Shown in pieces: positions 32,890 through 43,642 of a DNA stretch of 64,000 nucleotides (position 1 is the stretch's first letter; each line of letters starts with the position of its first letter). The notes under the pieces were generated by a model. It was not told where the DNA came from and did no database searches. It saw only the letters and a program-made list of their open reading frames with translations. A program made the position numbers and the translations under genes. The DNA is taken from positions 868,001-932,000 of the forward strand of contig MOWL01000046.1 in assembly GCA_002110485.1 (NCBI GenBank), read 5' to 3'. The DNA is from Emergomyces orientalis (lineage: Eukaryota; Ascomycota; Eurotiomycetes; Onygenales; Ajellomycetaceae).

Positions 32890-34477
32890 ATGGATACACT
32901 GGAGCCTCACTCATCTGTGCTGAATAGTCTGCAACCCGGATCGCGACTCGCCCCCTTACGCGACAGCCAATCTCCAATTGGATCAGGTTAACGCTCCGTT
33001 GGTGAAGTCCGATCGCCTTCTGATACGAGGAACTATGGGCGGAATGTTTGTTCCTTATTTGGACGCGTGTCATGAGGGGGAGTATTCTCCTGAAACGCGA
33101 CGCGAAAGTTTTGATGTCGTTGCGAATGGTAGATATCCAAAAGTCTCAAACGAAACTGCCGCCGCAAAGCAACCTCAACACGAAGAATCATCCTCTCAAC
33201 TTCTCCAACAACTTCCTGGCGCATCCATCAGGAGAATCGCCAAGCCCACAATCAAAACGTTCGAAACGGAAGAAGACTGTTGGCGATTTGGGGACTTTAT
33301 CAGCACAAATTATGGAAATAATGTTACCTGCGAACCGGCTAAAGTAAAAAAGCGAAAGTGTCAAATCGTGCAATATAGACAACATAGCTCCACAGAGAGT
33401 ATAAGTGGATCAGCCGAGGTTGCGGTGAGGCCCATTGAATTTAATACGTGCAAACTGGTCATGCTCTAACGCATAGTATAGAAACCTGTAAAGCTTAGCC
33501 GCCCCGCAAAGCCTCAGTTGATCACTATCCAGAGATTCTCACGCAGTCGCACTGCTCCACATGGCAAATTTGAGGCGAACAAATTTGCGCAAGAGTTTAT
33601 AGCGTTCGAGGAACTATCATCTATATCAAATTCCTTGAGTCTCTCGCCGCGTGGTGGGCAGTCTTCCAGCCCTTGCGATGATAGTGGATACGCAACCCAA
33701 GACTCTTACAGCTCTACTGGTGATATATCCCCATTTTCTCCGGATGGCCGACCAGCAGATGCCTCCCCGAGATCGCTACGACGTCGATTTAGTCTCAAGA
33801 GCCAAATTCCGCGATGGATCCAGAAAACTTCTCCATTATACAAAAACGATCCCTCATTCGGAGGTGATGGAGGGTGCTATTCATCACCCTCTACTCCCAC
33901 GCTTCCCAAATTTCCCTTACGCTCCCCTGCGAGCACAAGCGAAGACAAGAAAACCCAGATGGCAACATCCTGGAGTATTGGGTGGGCACTTGATCACCTC
34001 GAGGCCTCGATAATGCGAAACCCCCCAGACCTAACCCTCTCATCCCCGGTCATCATTTTTGTGCGCTCAAGTACGCAAAAAGCCCTTTTACACCCTTTTC
34101 AAGATATTTTCCCGTCGGCGCCCATTGAGAAACTCAGTTCGCTATGCGCCGCTCTTGTCGCCAAAATATATCTGTCTTCGCTAGAGACATCTGAACATTC
34201 GAACCGCAACGAGATCATGACTGGAAATGTCGTGGACGATATCTCTGGTAAAGCTAGGACGAGATTGGGACTTCATCTATCCAGAATGTCGCAGCTGCGA
34301 ATTAAAGAACGCCTTCTGCGAACGAGAGGTGCGGATATCACTACGCGCTTAGATGAAATTGTGGATAAGCATTTGGTGGAATTGTGTGGGACACTGGACT
34401 CTAGCCTCAAAGGGGCGCTTATGGCGCTAGTTCAAGTTCTTGAGGGAAACAAAAGCTCGGACTCAGCTGGGCATTGA
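32890..34477 (+). CDS. Unrecognised 483-aa Ser-rich protein
   Basis: I join three exons: 32890-32986, 33030-33424 and 33518-34477 (484 codons with stop). The second intron is strong (donor GTGAGG, branch CTCTAACGC, acceptor CTCAG). The first is only 43 nt, with donor GTTAAC, and is less certain. The join gives MDTLEPHSSVLNSLQPGSRL, then TMGGMFVPYLDACHEGEYSP. The middle is Ser/Pro-rich and disordered (NSLSLSPRGGQSSSPCDDSG). The C-terminus is helical, with WSIGWALDHLEASIMRNPPD, SSLCAALVAKIYLSSLE and HLVELCGTLDSSLKGALMAL. I recognise no catalytic motif or family. A regulatory or scaffold role would be a guess. Confidence 0.65.
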
Positions 34478-34972
34478 ATCCCAAGCGTGGTTTAGGACAT
34501 TTTGGGCACGTTGTTTCGAGTTAGCGTCATTTGTTTGTATTATTTCTGTGGCTTTAATATGTTGCCAAAGCCTGTGTCTTCGTTCCTTGTTTCTAAACAT
34601 AATTCAGTACAACACCCAAATATTTACATAATTCTTAATATTAGATAATTCGGCTCAATCACCCAAGTTTCATCATAACTCCAGATACGAAACCAACCAC
34701 GCTAGCCATTATGCAATTGGGACAGGGCAATGATATGCACAAGGAGAGGGTGGCTTTGGGGCGAAGGAGGGGAAGAGAGTGAAAATAAAAAATGGAAACC
34801 CAAAAAGCCTGACCCCTGGAAGGTGTTGATCTCATGAAAAATAAATATGGTTTAAATGTTAAATGAAACGAGGCCAGCAATAATGAAAGTAATAATGAAA
34901 GTAAACTTGAGAGAAAATGGGACCTATACAAAGAAGATGGCCGAAGCCAAGAATGTTTCTTTGCTTTTGCCC
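34478..34972. other. Convergent spacer
   Basis: This is 495 bp between two gene ends. It is A-rich near 34840-34920, with no gene seen. Confidence 0.55.
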
Positions 34973-36202
34973 CTAAGCCCTTTTCCTTCTCTCGTCACTG
35001 CCACCAAACATTTTTTTCAGCACCATGCCAAAGCCGCTCCATAGATCCGCCGCAAACAACCACCAACCCCTTATCTTTGCCGTCAACGTTAAGAGATTAA
35101 GAATCCTCCGTATGAATAATTCCCCGTCATCGAGATCATGCGCATAAATTTCCCAAATTGCTATATCCCTCACCTCCCTTTCATTTCCCCTGACATTCGC
35201 TTCAGACAGCCGCCCACCATCTGTAGGATTCGTTGCAAGGTCGTAAATATCCCGCATATCGGGAATCCCCCTCACCCCGCCCATGCCTGGGATTCGCTCC
35301 TCATCCCCTTCCAATTCGTCGTTAAACCCGGGCCCAGATAGCGGAGACCGAACCCTAAGCTTTGGTGCAATGACGACGCTCCGTCCCACGCACCTAGGAT
35401 CCGCCACAAAGCGCGTCGCCGCATCGGAAACATGGGTAATATCCGTCAAGGCGGCGCCAGATAATATTAACTTGCCGCTAGCGGCCAGGATTGGAGTCTC
35501 AGCGAAGTACGGACAGATCATATTTACTCGTATCCCACTTTTCAAAGGAGTGGTGGCGCGCAGGGCGCGGAAAAGGCCCATCACACCATGTTTAGAAACG
35601 CAATACGGGGCCTGAGTGGGTAGAGGCACGATACTTGCTACCGAGCCTAGGAGCAGGATGTGTCTGTCCCTCGCCCTGTTTTCGGGTGGGTGAGTGGATA
35701 TAGGGGACGCCGGAGAGCACGGCATCGACCCTGGGTTGCGAGGCAAATAGAATAGGGCTAGGTGGGTAGTATACATGGTTCCGGTCAGGTTTACGTCGAT
35801 GGTGGAGAGTCTCGGAGCCGGCGGGTTTGGGTTGTTTTGGTAGTCTACTGACGGTTCTTCGAAATCGCCAGCCTCTTTCACATTGTTTATGCCCGCGTTG
35901 GCTACAACGGTATCGATCCCGCCATGCGGACTGAGTTTCACGGCCTCGCGGAAAAATTCGACTTGGGACTGCCAGGATGTCACGTCTAGGGGTAGGAAAT
36001 GGAGGTCAGGGTTTTGGGTTTCTGCTCGGACGCGGGCGACGAGTTCGGTTCCCGCTTTCACGTTGATGTCACCAATTACCACTGTTGCTCCTTCAGAAGC
36101 CCAGCGGGAAAAAAATGCGGCACCAAATCCGGATGCGCCACCAGTAAGCAAAATCGTTTTGCCGCGGATGAAGTCCAGCGGGATCGGGCTGTTGAAATCC
36201 AT
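34973..36202 (-). CDS. Short-chain dehydrogenase/reductase
   Basis: A single exon gives 409 aa from ATG 36202. The SDR motifs are intact: cofactor motif ILLTGGASGFGAAFF (T-G-G-x3-G-x-G form), GDINV after beta-2, DVTSW, NAGINN, the Ser in LLGSVASIVPLP and the active-site YCVSK. Asp in GDIN after beta-2 suggests NAD(H) preference. The Rossmann part ends near residue 270. A C-terminal extension of about 130 residues follows, with an acidic part and a Trp-rich hydrophobic end (RGWWLFAADLWSGFGMVL) that may contact a membrane. The fold is certain; the substrate is unknown, and steroid/prostaglandin-type NAD-dependent SDRs are the nearest flavour. There is an insertion of about 20 residues (SMPCSPASPISTHPPENRAR) before the catalytic Ser. 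Confidence 0.88.
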   Translation of the reverse strand: MDFNSPIPLDFIRGKTILLTGGASGFGAAFFSRWASEGATVVIGDINVKAGTELVARVRAETQNPDLHFLPLDVTSWQSQVEFFREAVKLSPHGGIDTVVANAGINNVKEAGDFEEPSVDYQNNPNPPAPRLSTIDVNLTGTMYTTHLALFYLPRNPGSMPCSPASPISTHPPENRARDRHILLLGSVASIVPLPTQAPYCVSKHGVMGLFRALRATTPLKSGIRVNMICPYFAETPILAASGKLILSGAALTDITHVSDAATRFVADPRCVGRSVVIAPKLRVRSPLSGPGFNDELEGDEERIPGMGGVRGIPDMRDIYDLATNPTDGGRLSEANVRGNEREVRDIAIWEIYAHDLDDGELFIRRILNLLTLTAKIRGWWLFAADLWSGFGMVLKKMFGGSDERRKRA

Positions 36203-37104
36203 TGCATAAAGGCTGGAAGACTCGAGGCTAGAGGGATGTACTAGACACTGTGTGGTGTAGTTACTGAATGAGACTTTTTTTTTAAACGGAAACGTAGAAA
36301 ATATGCAGCCCAGATAATGATTCCCCTGACAGAATTCTAAGTTGAAAATGAAGATCGAAGCCGAGCGATGCGGGAATCCAGTGTTTATGACAACTGTACG
36401 GCCGAAATACAGCCCTCACAATTGCAGGATAGAATCAAATAGTAGACGGTTGTAAAAAAAAAGTTGCTGTGATTTGTGAATTGCAAAAATCAAAGGAAAC
36501 ACATTATTACAGAAAGGAACCAAGGCAAATCAAGCAACAATATTGGAACGGCGTTGCTTGATATGTGTATCAAACTTTCGTTGGCGGCGCAAAAATACAG
36601 GGGCTATTTCACATCATCGAATCCAATCCGCTTGCCTGGAGAGTTGGCTCCAGCTCCAAGGTAGGATATGATGACTCGGTCGGAGAGCTGAGAATGGGCG
36701 AAATTTCCGTCCGTCCAAATCCCAGTTCTTTTGAATGGGGAAGCTAATTTTGTTTCATGGACGAAGACATTCCCGACATCCAAACGGCGAGGCTTGACTT
36801 GAACATTTCCCCGTTCGCTGGGCAACCTCGTTAGGGCAGTAGGATCACGTGTATTTGCCATGGCGCATTAGTAACTCCTTCAGGTGCCGGCTAGACGTTA
36901 TTCCGCATATCCAATCAGGTGATTGTGATGGGTAATGGCGGCTTCAAGGCTAAAAATAAAAAATTGTTGACGACATGGTCATACTTTAGACACATCTACG
37001 GGTAGATAGAGATGCTACAGTAGATATTCTGCGCTTTAAGGTCCCGATCTCTCACCTGATCAAGAGTTCCGGGTTGGTGCTTGATATCTTTGCGATCCCC
37101 CACT
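36203..37104. promoter_or_regulatory. Spacer between the SDR gene and LIP5
   Basis: This 0.9-kb divergent spacer includes the doubtful 85-aa minus frame (36861-36604) listed separately. A CACGTG box lies at 36846-36851, about 255 bp before the LIP5 ATG. Confidence 0.4.
36604..36861 (-). CDS. Possible small protein, 85 aa
   Basis: This minus-strand frame has a good start context (GCGCCATGGCA) and balanced composition. It starts MANTRDPTALTRLPSERGN, continues with VGNVFVHETKLASPFKRTG and ends PGKRIGFDDVK. It is not a shadow of another gene. The first codons overlap a CACGTG box, so part of it may simply be promoter. I recognise no family, and it could be chance. Confidence 0.3.
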   Translation of the reverse strand: MANTRDPTALTRLPSERGNVQVKPRRLDVGNVFVHETKLASPFKRTGIWTDGNFAHSQLSDRVIISYLGAGANSPGKRIGFDDVK

Positions 37105-38400
37105 ATGGCAGCCTCCGCTGGCAAGCTCCGAACTCTCTACTCCGCCCACTCATCCCTCTCCGCCCTTCCCGCGACTGCCCTCCCTATATATACCCTCCAA
37201 TTAGCTAACTTGAGATCCTATGCAACCACTACTCCCCCTGACTCCTCCATATCGAACCCCTCCATTGCGCCTACCACTCTCAAACGCCAACCCACTGCCT
37301 TCAAAGACAAGCTAAACGCTGGGCCTGCATTCTCTGACTTTGTCTCTGGCAAAAAGAGCGAACCTCTGGACCCCGCCGAAGCATATGCCTTGAAAACAGC
37401 GCTCGTAGGACCCGCTGGCAGGAAGAAAGAAATAACCCGTCTCCCCTCCTGGCTCAAGACGCCCATCCCGGATTCCTCGAACTACAAACGCATTAAGAAT
37501 GACCTCCGCGGTCTAAATCTACACACCGTCTGCGAGGAAGCCCGATGCCCCAATATCGCTGATTGCTGGGGCGGCAGCTCTAAGTCCGCAGCTACGGCTA
37601 CGATCATGCTCATGGGTGACACCTGCACGCGCGGCTGTCGCTTCTGCAGTGTGAAAACGTCCAAAAAACCGCCTCCTCTCGATCCACATGAGCCAGAGAA
37701 TACAGCCGAGGCACTCTCGCGTTGGGGCCTGGGATATGTCGTACTGACCAGTGTTGATCGGGATGATCTTGCGGATGGCGGAGCGAGACATTTTGCAGAG
37801 ACAGTGTTAAAGATCAAGCAGAAGGCGCCAAATATTCTCGTGGAGTGTTTGACGGGCGATTACGCTGGGGATCTCGAGATGGTGTCCCTTGTGGCCAATT
37901 CGGGGCTGGACGTTTACGCTCACAATGTCGAGACGGTCGAAGCGCTGTCGCCGTCTGTACGGGATCGTCGGGCCGGGTTCCAGCAAAGCTTGCGTGTGCT
38001 AAAGGCGGCCAAGACGGCGAAGCCGGACCTCATTACGAAGACATCTCTTATGCTGGGGCTGGGGGAGACGGAAGCACAGTTGTGGGATGCTCTGCGAGCG
38101 CTGAGGGCTGTCGACGTTGATGTTGTTACATTTGGGCAGTACATGAGGCCGACAAAGAGGCATATGGCTGTGCATGAATACGTGAGGCCGGATGTGTTTG
38201 ATATGTGGAAAGAGCGGGCGCTAGAGATGGGTTTCTTGTATTGTGCGTCCGGGCCGCTCGTGAGGAGTAGTTATAAGGCTGGCGAAGCATTTATTGAGAA
38301 TGTGTTGAAGAAGAGGCGGAGGAAGAATGCTGTAAGTACGAGTGAGAAGGCAACAACGAGTGAGGATGTGGAAGATTTGGTTGTGCAGGCGAGGCTATGA
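37105..38400 (+). CDS. LIP5: Lipoyl synthase, mitochondrial
   Basis: A single exon gives 431 aa from ATG 37105. This radical SAM enzyme inserts two sulfurs into protein-bound octanoyl groups to make lipoate on pyruvate and 2-oxoglutarate dehydrogenase and the glycine cleavage system. Both iron-sulfur clusters are ligated: the auxiliary cluster by Cys143, Cys148 and Cys154 (CEEARCPNIADC), and the SAM cluster by Cys174, Cys178 and Cys181 (CTRGCRFC). The C-terminal serine ligand is seen in PLVRSSYKAGE. Other family blocks are VVLTSVDRDDLADGGA, DVYAHNVETV and KTSLMLGLGE. The first 45 residues are Ser/Ala-rich with a mitochondrial look. The C-terminus has a short basic/Ser/Thr tail. Intronless. 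Confidence 0.96.
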   Translation: MAASAGKLRTLYSAHSSLSALPATALPIYTLQLANLRSYATTTPPDSSISNPSIAPTTLKRQPTAFKDKLNAGPAFSDFVSGKKSEPLDPAEAYALKTALVGPAGRKKEITRLPSWLKTPIPDSSNYKRIKNDLRGLNLHTVCEEARCPNIADCWGGSSKSAATATIMLMGDTCTRGCRFCSVKTSKKPPPLDPHEPENTAEALSRWGLGYVVLTSVDRDDLADGGARHFAETVLKIKQKAPNILVECLTGDYAGDLEMVSLVANSGLDVYAHNVETVEALSPSVRDRRAGFQQSLRVLKAAKTAKPDLITKTSLMLGLGETEAQLWDALRALRAVDVDVVTFGQYMRPTKRHMAVHEYVRPDVFDMWKERALEMGFLYCASGPLVRSSYKAGEAFIENVLKKRRRKNAVSTSEKATTSEDVEDLVVQARL

Positions 38401-39171
38401 GGTGATTCATTTCTTCTTCGATGAAGCTATTTTTGTGATAAATTTTAGAACGTGGCTGGGTTTTCAACATGCAATATCTGCATATTTTGCTCTGTTCGAC
38501 GGTACTTTTTGGTCTTTGGCGTTTGGTTTTTCCCCTCTGGTCCCATTCAAACCACGACAGTCATTTTTGGTCTGCTTTATGTGTATAACATGCCTTGGGC
38601 AAAAGCAAGAGATTTCAACAAATCTCAGATAAAGTTAACCCAAGAATTAACTAAGTCTATCTCTTTCTGAATGGCAGCGAGATTCTCAAGCCTCCAATAC
38701 CCGCCGCCACTTCCCAGTCCCCTTTTTTAACTGTGTCATCGTCTAGAACCGGACATCACCTATGAGTGCGGGACAGTGATATTTTATGAATGGCGGAATT
38801 GGTGACAACATAAAACTGTAGTATACTGGGAGGCATGGGGTAAAGACTTCGATATTTCAGCAGCACTCCAAACGCTCCCAGGGTCTCCGAATATGTCAAA
38901 ACCCGCGAGACGCAAGATTCACTCAGGTATAACCATAGAATCAGGAAGAGAGATTTCCAAAATCTGAAAAAAAAGAGGCACTAAATGGGTAGAATACACA
39001 ATATATTCTTATATACACTGAAAAGTGAAAATATGTGCAAGTAAATCTCAAAAAAAATTAAAATAACATAAAGGTATATGAACATAGTCTCAATCACCCT
39101 TATATATTGGCAAAGGCCAAAATCCAAAATCCATACCTCTCCAAGCCTCACTTACTGAAAACTAAACTTTC
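38401..39171. other. Convergent spacer between LIP5 and SER2
   Basis: This is 771 bp. It is AT-rich, with no gene seen. Confidence 0.55.
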
Positions 39172-40756
39172 CTACACCTTGCCTGCCGCAATCAGCTCTT
39201 TAATATCCTCTTCCCGCAGCCCAAGCAAATACATAATATCCACTAGGGAAGTCCCATTAAGCCGTGTGGGCGCTTCCAGCTGCACCTTGCTTTTCGCCCT
39301 CCACGCAACGCCCAACCCAGCCTCTTTTAGCATAATGAGGTCGTTCGCGCCATCGCCAACGGCCAGCGTTTGTGCGATGGAGACGCCGTTTTCGGCAGCA
39401 AGGGTGCGGAGCAAATGCCGTTTTCGCGCGGCGTCAATGATTGGATACTCTGGCACGAGGTTACCGGTGAGGGTTTGCGTGGTATTGTCGATCTCGAGCT
39501 GTGAAATGTTCATAATTTGTCAGATTGTTTGAGCTCCTGAGAGATGGTAGGGTCGTTTCAGAGAGAGGGGGAACTCTCTCACATGATTGGCAAAAGCATA
39601 ATCCAGTCCTAGCTCACCAGCCAGCCATTCTGCAAGGGGTTGGAATCCGCCGCTCAGAACTGCTGTTTTGAAGCCGAGAGTTTTCAGTGCGCTGCAGAGT
39701 TCGCGGGCGCCAGGTGAAATCGTGATGATTGATTTTAGCTTCTCAAAGACGTCCACAGGTACGCCTTTTAAAAGGCTCACGCGGGCTTTTAAAGAGGCAG
39801 AGAAGTCGAGTTCGCCGTTCATTGCGCGGGAAGTTATATCCTGGAATTATAATATGCGGCATAAATATCGTGTATGTGTCTGATAGCTATTAAAGCTGTA
39901 GAGTGGGAATGGGACGTACCGAAACCTCCTTCTCTACACCGATGAACCGGGCAATTTCATCAATGACCTCCTGCTGGATCAGAGTGCTATCCATATCAAA
40001 GACAGCTAAACGCTTATGTCTTCGAAACACACTTTCCTTCTGCATGACAACTTCCACATTCCAATTCCGCTCAAAACGCCATATATTCTCGTGTTTCTGC
40101 ATGTCTTCAAAAGACAAGTACTCCGGGTTTGGAGGAGGGCAGATTGTCACTTCTACCACCCGCGGCTGATCCTCTTTATCCAAGCAGCGATGAGAGCTGC
40201 TCATCCGCTGGTACGGGGTGGGCAGCTCTTCCATCACTTGCAGGAAGTTAGTCAGACATAATTGTGAGACATATTGGCCGTATAGATGATCTAATGGTTC
40301 CGGTTCGAGGGCTGGGGGTTCTCGAGGAAGTTGTTCAACGTCTAATGAGGGTGCTGAACCAGGTGCGACGGTTGGGACGGGGAGTTGGTTCGAAGGCTTA
40401 GCTTGGGAGGAGGATGAGTCGGGATGGACATGAGGATGAATTGGATCAGACGCCTTGTAGAAAATAGTAGCAACCAGTTTGGGTGTGTTGGTAGGGAGAG
40501 AGCTTAATGAGTCGTTGAAGATACTATGCACAATTCCGCTTTCCTTGATAGAGCCCTGCACATTGGAGGGGTAGCCATTGAAGGGTATCGGAGTGGTAAG
40601 GGGCTCGTGAGGTTCCCGGAGGATCCCTCCAATATTCGGGGATTTGTATGAAGAAGGTTTATACTGCTGATGATCTTGTATAAATGATCCACCTGAGAGA
40701 GAGCTGTGTCGTAATACGGGACGTCCCCCACGTACAGGGAGTGTGGTGTCGGACAT
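39172..40756 (-). CDS. SER2: Phosphoserine phosphatase
   Basis: There are three exons on the minus strand: 40756-39920, 39840-39583 and 39498-39172, giving 473 aa. The ATG is at 40756 (MSDTTLPVRGGRPVLRHSSL); in-frame sequence above it lacks an ATG. The HAD-fold motifs are complete: nucleophile motif LAVFDMDSTL with Asp254 and Asp256, the cap, FKTAVLSGGFQPLAEWLA (motif II Ser) and VGDGANDLIML (metal-binding Asp). The enzyme dephosphorylates phosphoserine, the last step of serine synthesis from glycolysis. The first 240 residues are an extension that includes a region like the N-terminal regulatory part of longer fungal SerB proteins (LYGQYVSQLCLTNFLQVMEE). The donors are GTACGT and GTGAGA. Confidence 0.94.
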
Positions 40757-42159
40757 GGATGCGTGATGAATATGCGGAACAAGCGTAATTGTGAGTTTCA
40801 CAAGTGAAGCCTGCTTAATGTGTATGTTACTGTCAGTAATCGGTTGAGCTGTATATATTTAAGACTCAGTAACATCTAGCAGTTTGACGCTGCAGCTGTT
40901 CGCTATCGCATTACACACAGATCTTGCTCCAAATCTTCATCCATGGATCCATCCATGGCGGGGGATAAAAGTTGGATTACATCAGCGAATATAGCACGTG
41001 ATAATGTTCGCGTTAGTCATCTGCATCCCCCCGCATTCAGAAACCAGTGACAAACTCCGGAATCCGAAAGAGCACTTCAAGAAGCTCCGCATCTAACAAC
41101 AGGAAATCAGAGCGGACAAATGCTGCAAATTGATGCAGATGACAGACCGGACACTGACCGCCGTCTGATGTGATGAATTGCTAGGCCAAGAGAGTTTGAT
41201 ACACTATGAGTTCATGGATAGCGTGTGACAGGGGCTTATCCGTCGTCGTCTTGTTTGTGCCTGACAAGAAGCCTGTGGCGGGAGCCTGGTCGACGCCAAG
41301 CATTTCTTAATGCGCTGAGTCATTGAGTCACGTGATAATATGTATCCTAACTGGGAAAGTTTTGCCCTAAACTCTGCTCCATGCATCACTATTTCAACTG
41401 CAATTCTCATCTGCATATGCTGTGTTTTCTTTTGTTATTATTACTTGAATTATGGTTTAATATCCGTTGTGTGATGTCTCTTGATTTCTAATTTCTCCTG
41501 TAACCATCTATGGAATACGTTGCGTTTGAAGACATTTTTTCTTTATTGAGTTTTGACGCTGGCAGCAGGCTTGGCTAATGCAGGCCCAAATTGCGTGATT
41601 TGCAACTGCCATGAGCAAATCCACCATTTCTCCCCTGCGCATTATCGCGCTGTGTTGGTGAGATTCCACACCCGAATTGCGCCAGAATAGCCTTCGGCAG
41701 TGGAGAATATGGCAGCCTCATGCGGAACCGTGAGAGGGCGCTTTAATGAATGGTGCGATTTGGGCCCTGTTTTTCCTGTTCTAAGTCGGGAATAGGAAGG
41801 GGAAGGGGAAGGGGAGGAAGAGGGGGGAGAAGGGGATGTGTGTGTTCTGGCAATTCAAGAGAAGAGGGCCCGGTTCTCTTCTCTTCTCTTGCCCTTGCTC
41901 TTTCTCTTCCTTTTCTCACTCCTTATTGCATGTCTGCATCGTCATTGCTTTTGATTTATAAGACGCTGTCATTGGCCCTCTTACTATATCATATATCCTT
42001 TTTGTCAGCATTCGTCTTTGTCTCGTGTTTGTGTGCTCCCATACAATTTCCTCCTGTATTCGAATATTATATACAATCAATTCCTCGCACCTGGTTGAGA
42101 TGTGCTTCAATTCATTATCTGTCCAGGAAAATCATAGCCATCCGTCTTACTATTTCAAC
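40757..42159. promoter_or_regulatory. Divergent SER2-MET16 spacer with two CACGTG boxes
   Basis: This is a 1.4-kb spacer. CACGTG occurs at 40995-41000 and, within the palindrome TCACGTGA, at 41328-41335. The final 400 bp before MET16 are purine-rich (AGGGGAAGGGG near 41795-41835) then pyrimidine-rich. CACGTG is the core bound by Cbf1-type factors, which control sulfur genes in yeasts; that role here is inference. No gene was recognised. Confidence 0.45.
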
Positions 42160-43148
42160 ATGCCGTCCAAAATCCCCTCCAGTTACCCTTCTGATACTGA
42201 ACCGATGGAGACTGAGTCGGGATATGTCAGTGGTAGCACCAGCGAAGCCAGCCTTCCAGAGCTCGTCTTTACTAAACCACACCTGAAATTTCTAAATAGA
42301 CAGCTTCAATACCTAGAACCCCAGGGTATGTTCATACATAGGAAATGATTCCGTCGCCTTCCGTTTTATTTTTTACGCACCCTCCAATTCAACTGAACTA
42401 ACATCCCCTAGACATCCTCCGCTGGTCTATCACAACGTTACCAGGCCTCTACCAAACCACTGCATTTGGCCTAACAGGTCTTGCCACGCTGGACATGCTC
42501 TCTAAACTCAACATCCCTCGACCGCAGCTAGTCGACCTCATTTTCCTGGATACACTCCACCATTTCCAGGAGACACACTCTCTCATAGACCGCATCCGCA
42601 AACACTACCCCTCAACAAATATCCACATCTACAGGCCAGACGGTGTTTCCACGGCCGAGGAATTCTCGAAAAAATACGGCCCCAAACTCTGGGAATCCAA
42701 CGACCAACTCTACGACTGGGTAGCCAAAGTCGAGCCAGCCCAACGAGCCTATCGCGAGTTGCAAGTCAACGCCGTGCTCACAGGCCGCAGACGCAGCCAG
42801 GGCGGCAAGCGTGGTGACCTAGACATCATTGAGGTCGATGAAACGGGTCTTATCAAAATCAACCCGCTGGCAAACTGGTCGTTTGCGCAGGTTAAAGAAT
42901 ACATTACTGCACAAAATGTGCCGTATAATGAGTTGCTAGATCGGGGGTATAAGAGCATTGGTGACTGGCACTCGACACAACCTGTAAAGGAAAATGAGGA
43001 TGAGAGATCTGGACGGTGGAAAGGTCAACAGAAGACTGAGTGTGGGATCCATAACCCCCTCTCCAAGTATGCGCAGTTCTTGCGTGATCAAGAACTTAAG
43101 AGGCAGGGTGAGGCTCTGAGCCAGGCGCTCAAAGCGGGGAGTAATTGA
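42160..43148 (+). CDS. MET16: Phosphoadenosine phosphosulfate (PAPS) reductase
   Basis: There are two exons, 42160-42325 and 42412-43148, giving 300 aa with an 86-bp intron (donor GTATGT, branch CTAACA, acceptor CTAG). The enzyme reduces PAPS to sulfite with thioredoxin. Family blocks are ILRWSITTLPGLYQTTAFGL, LDMLSKLNIPRPQLVDLIFL, DTLHHFQETHSLIDRI, YRELQVNAVLTGRRRSQGG, IKINPLANWSF and GYKSIGDWHSTQPV. The catalytic Cys lies in KTECGIHNPL near the C-terminus. A single such Cys, with no APS-reductase-type Cys pairs, fits a PAPS-specific enzyme. The first 40 residues are Ser/Glu-rich and disordered. The gene is divergent from SER2 and about 14 kb from ATP sulfurylase. Confidence 0.95.
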
Positions 43149-43642
43149 AAGGGCACCCTTCCCATTTTGTTACCCTTTGGTTTCTTTTTGTCTGTGTTTG
43201 CATATAACGATATTGGATAATGTGGCGCTTTTGGAGCGGGGCGGTTTTTTTTATTATTTTATTATTTTTTCATTTAGCATACTTTTCGATTCTATCCCTC
43301 TGATTTTCTTTTCATGCAAGGCATACATACCCCTCATTACATATTGTATATACCAAAATAGAGGCATCACATCCAATAATAGGTTTATAATTTGGATTAA
43401 AAATCAAGATACACATAATACTAACTTTACTGGTGTGACGTGAGATTATTCGCAAATTACAAACTGGGCTAAATATCACGAACAAAAGGGTAAAGGGGCT
43501 GATCAACCTCGCAACGACAGCCATTGACTATAATGTCGCATGATATACATATCGTTCTCTACCACTAATTAATATAGTAGAATACTCAACACAGTCACAG
43601 TCATATGTCAATTTATTAAATATGCAATTCTTATCCCCGTAA
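43149..43642. other. Convergent spacer
   Basis: This is 494 bp between the MET16 and DUF6454-like stop codons. It is AT-rich, with no gene seen. Confidence 0.55.
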
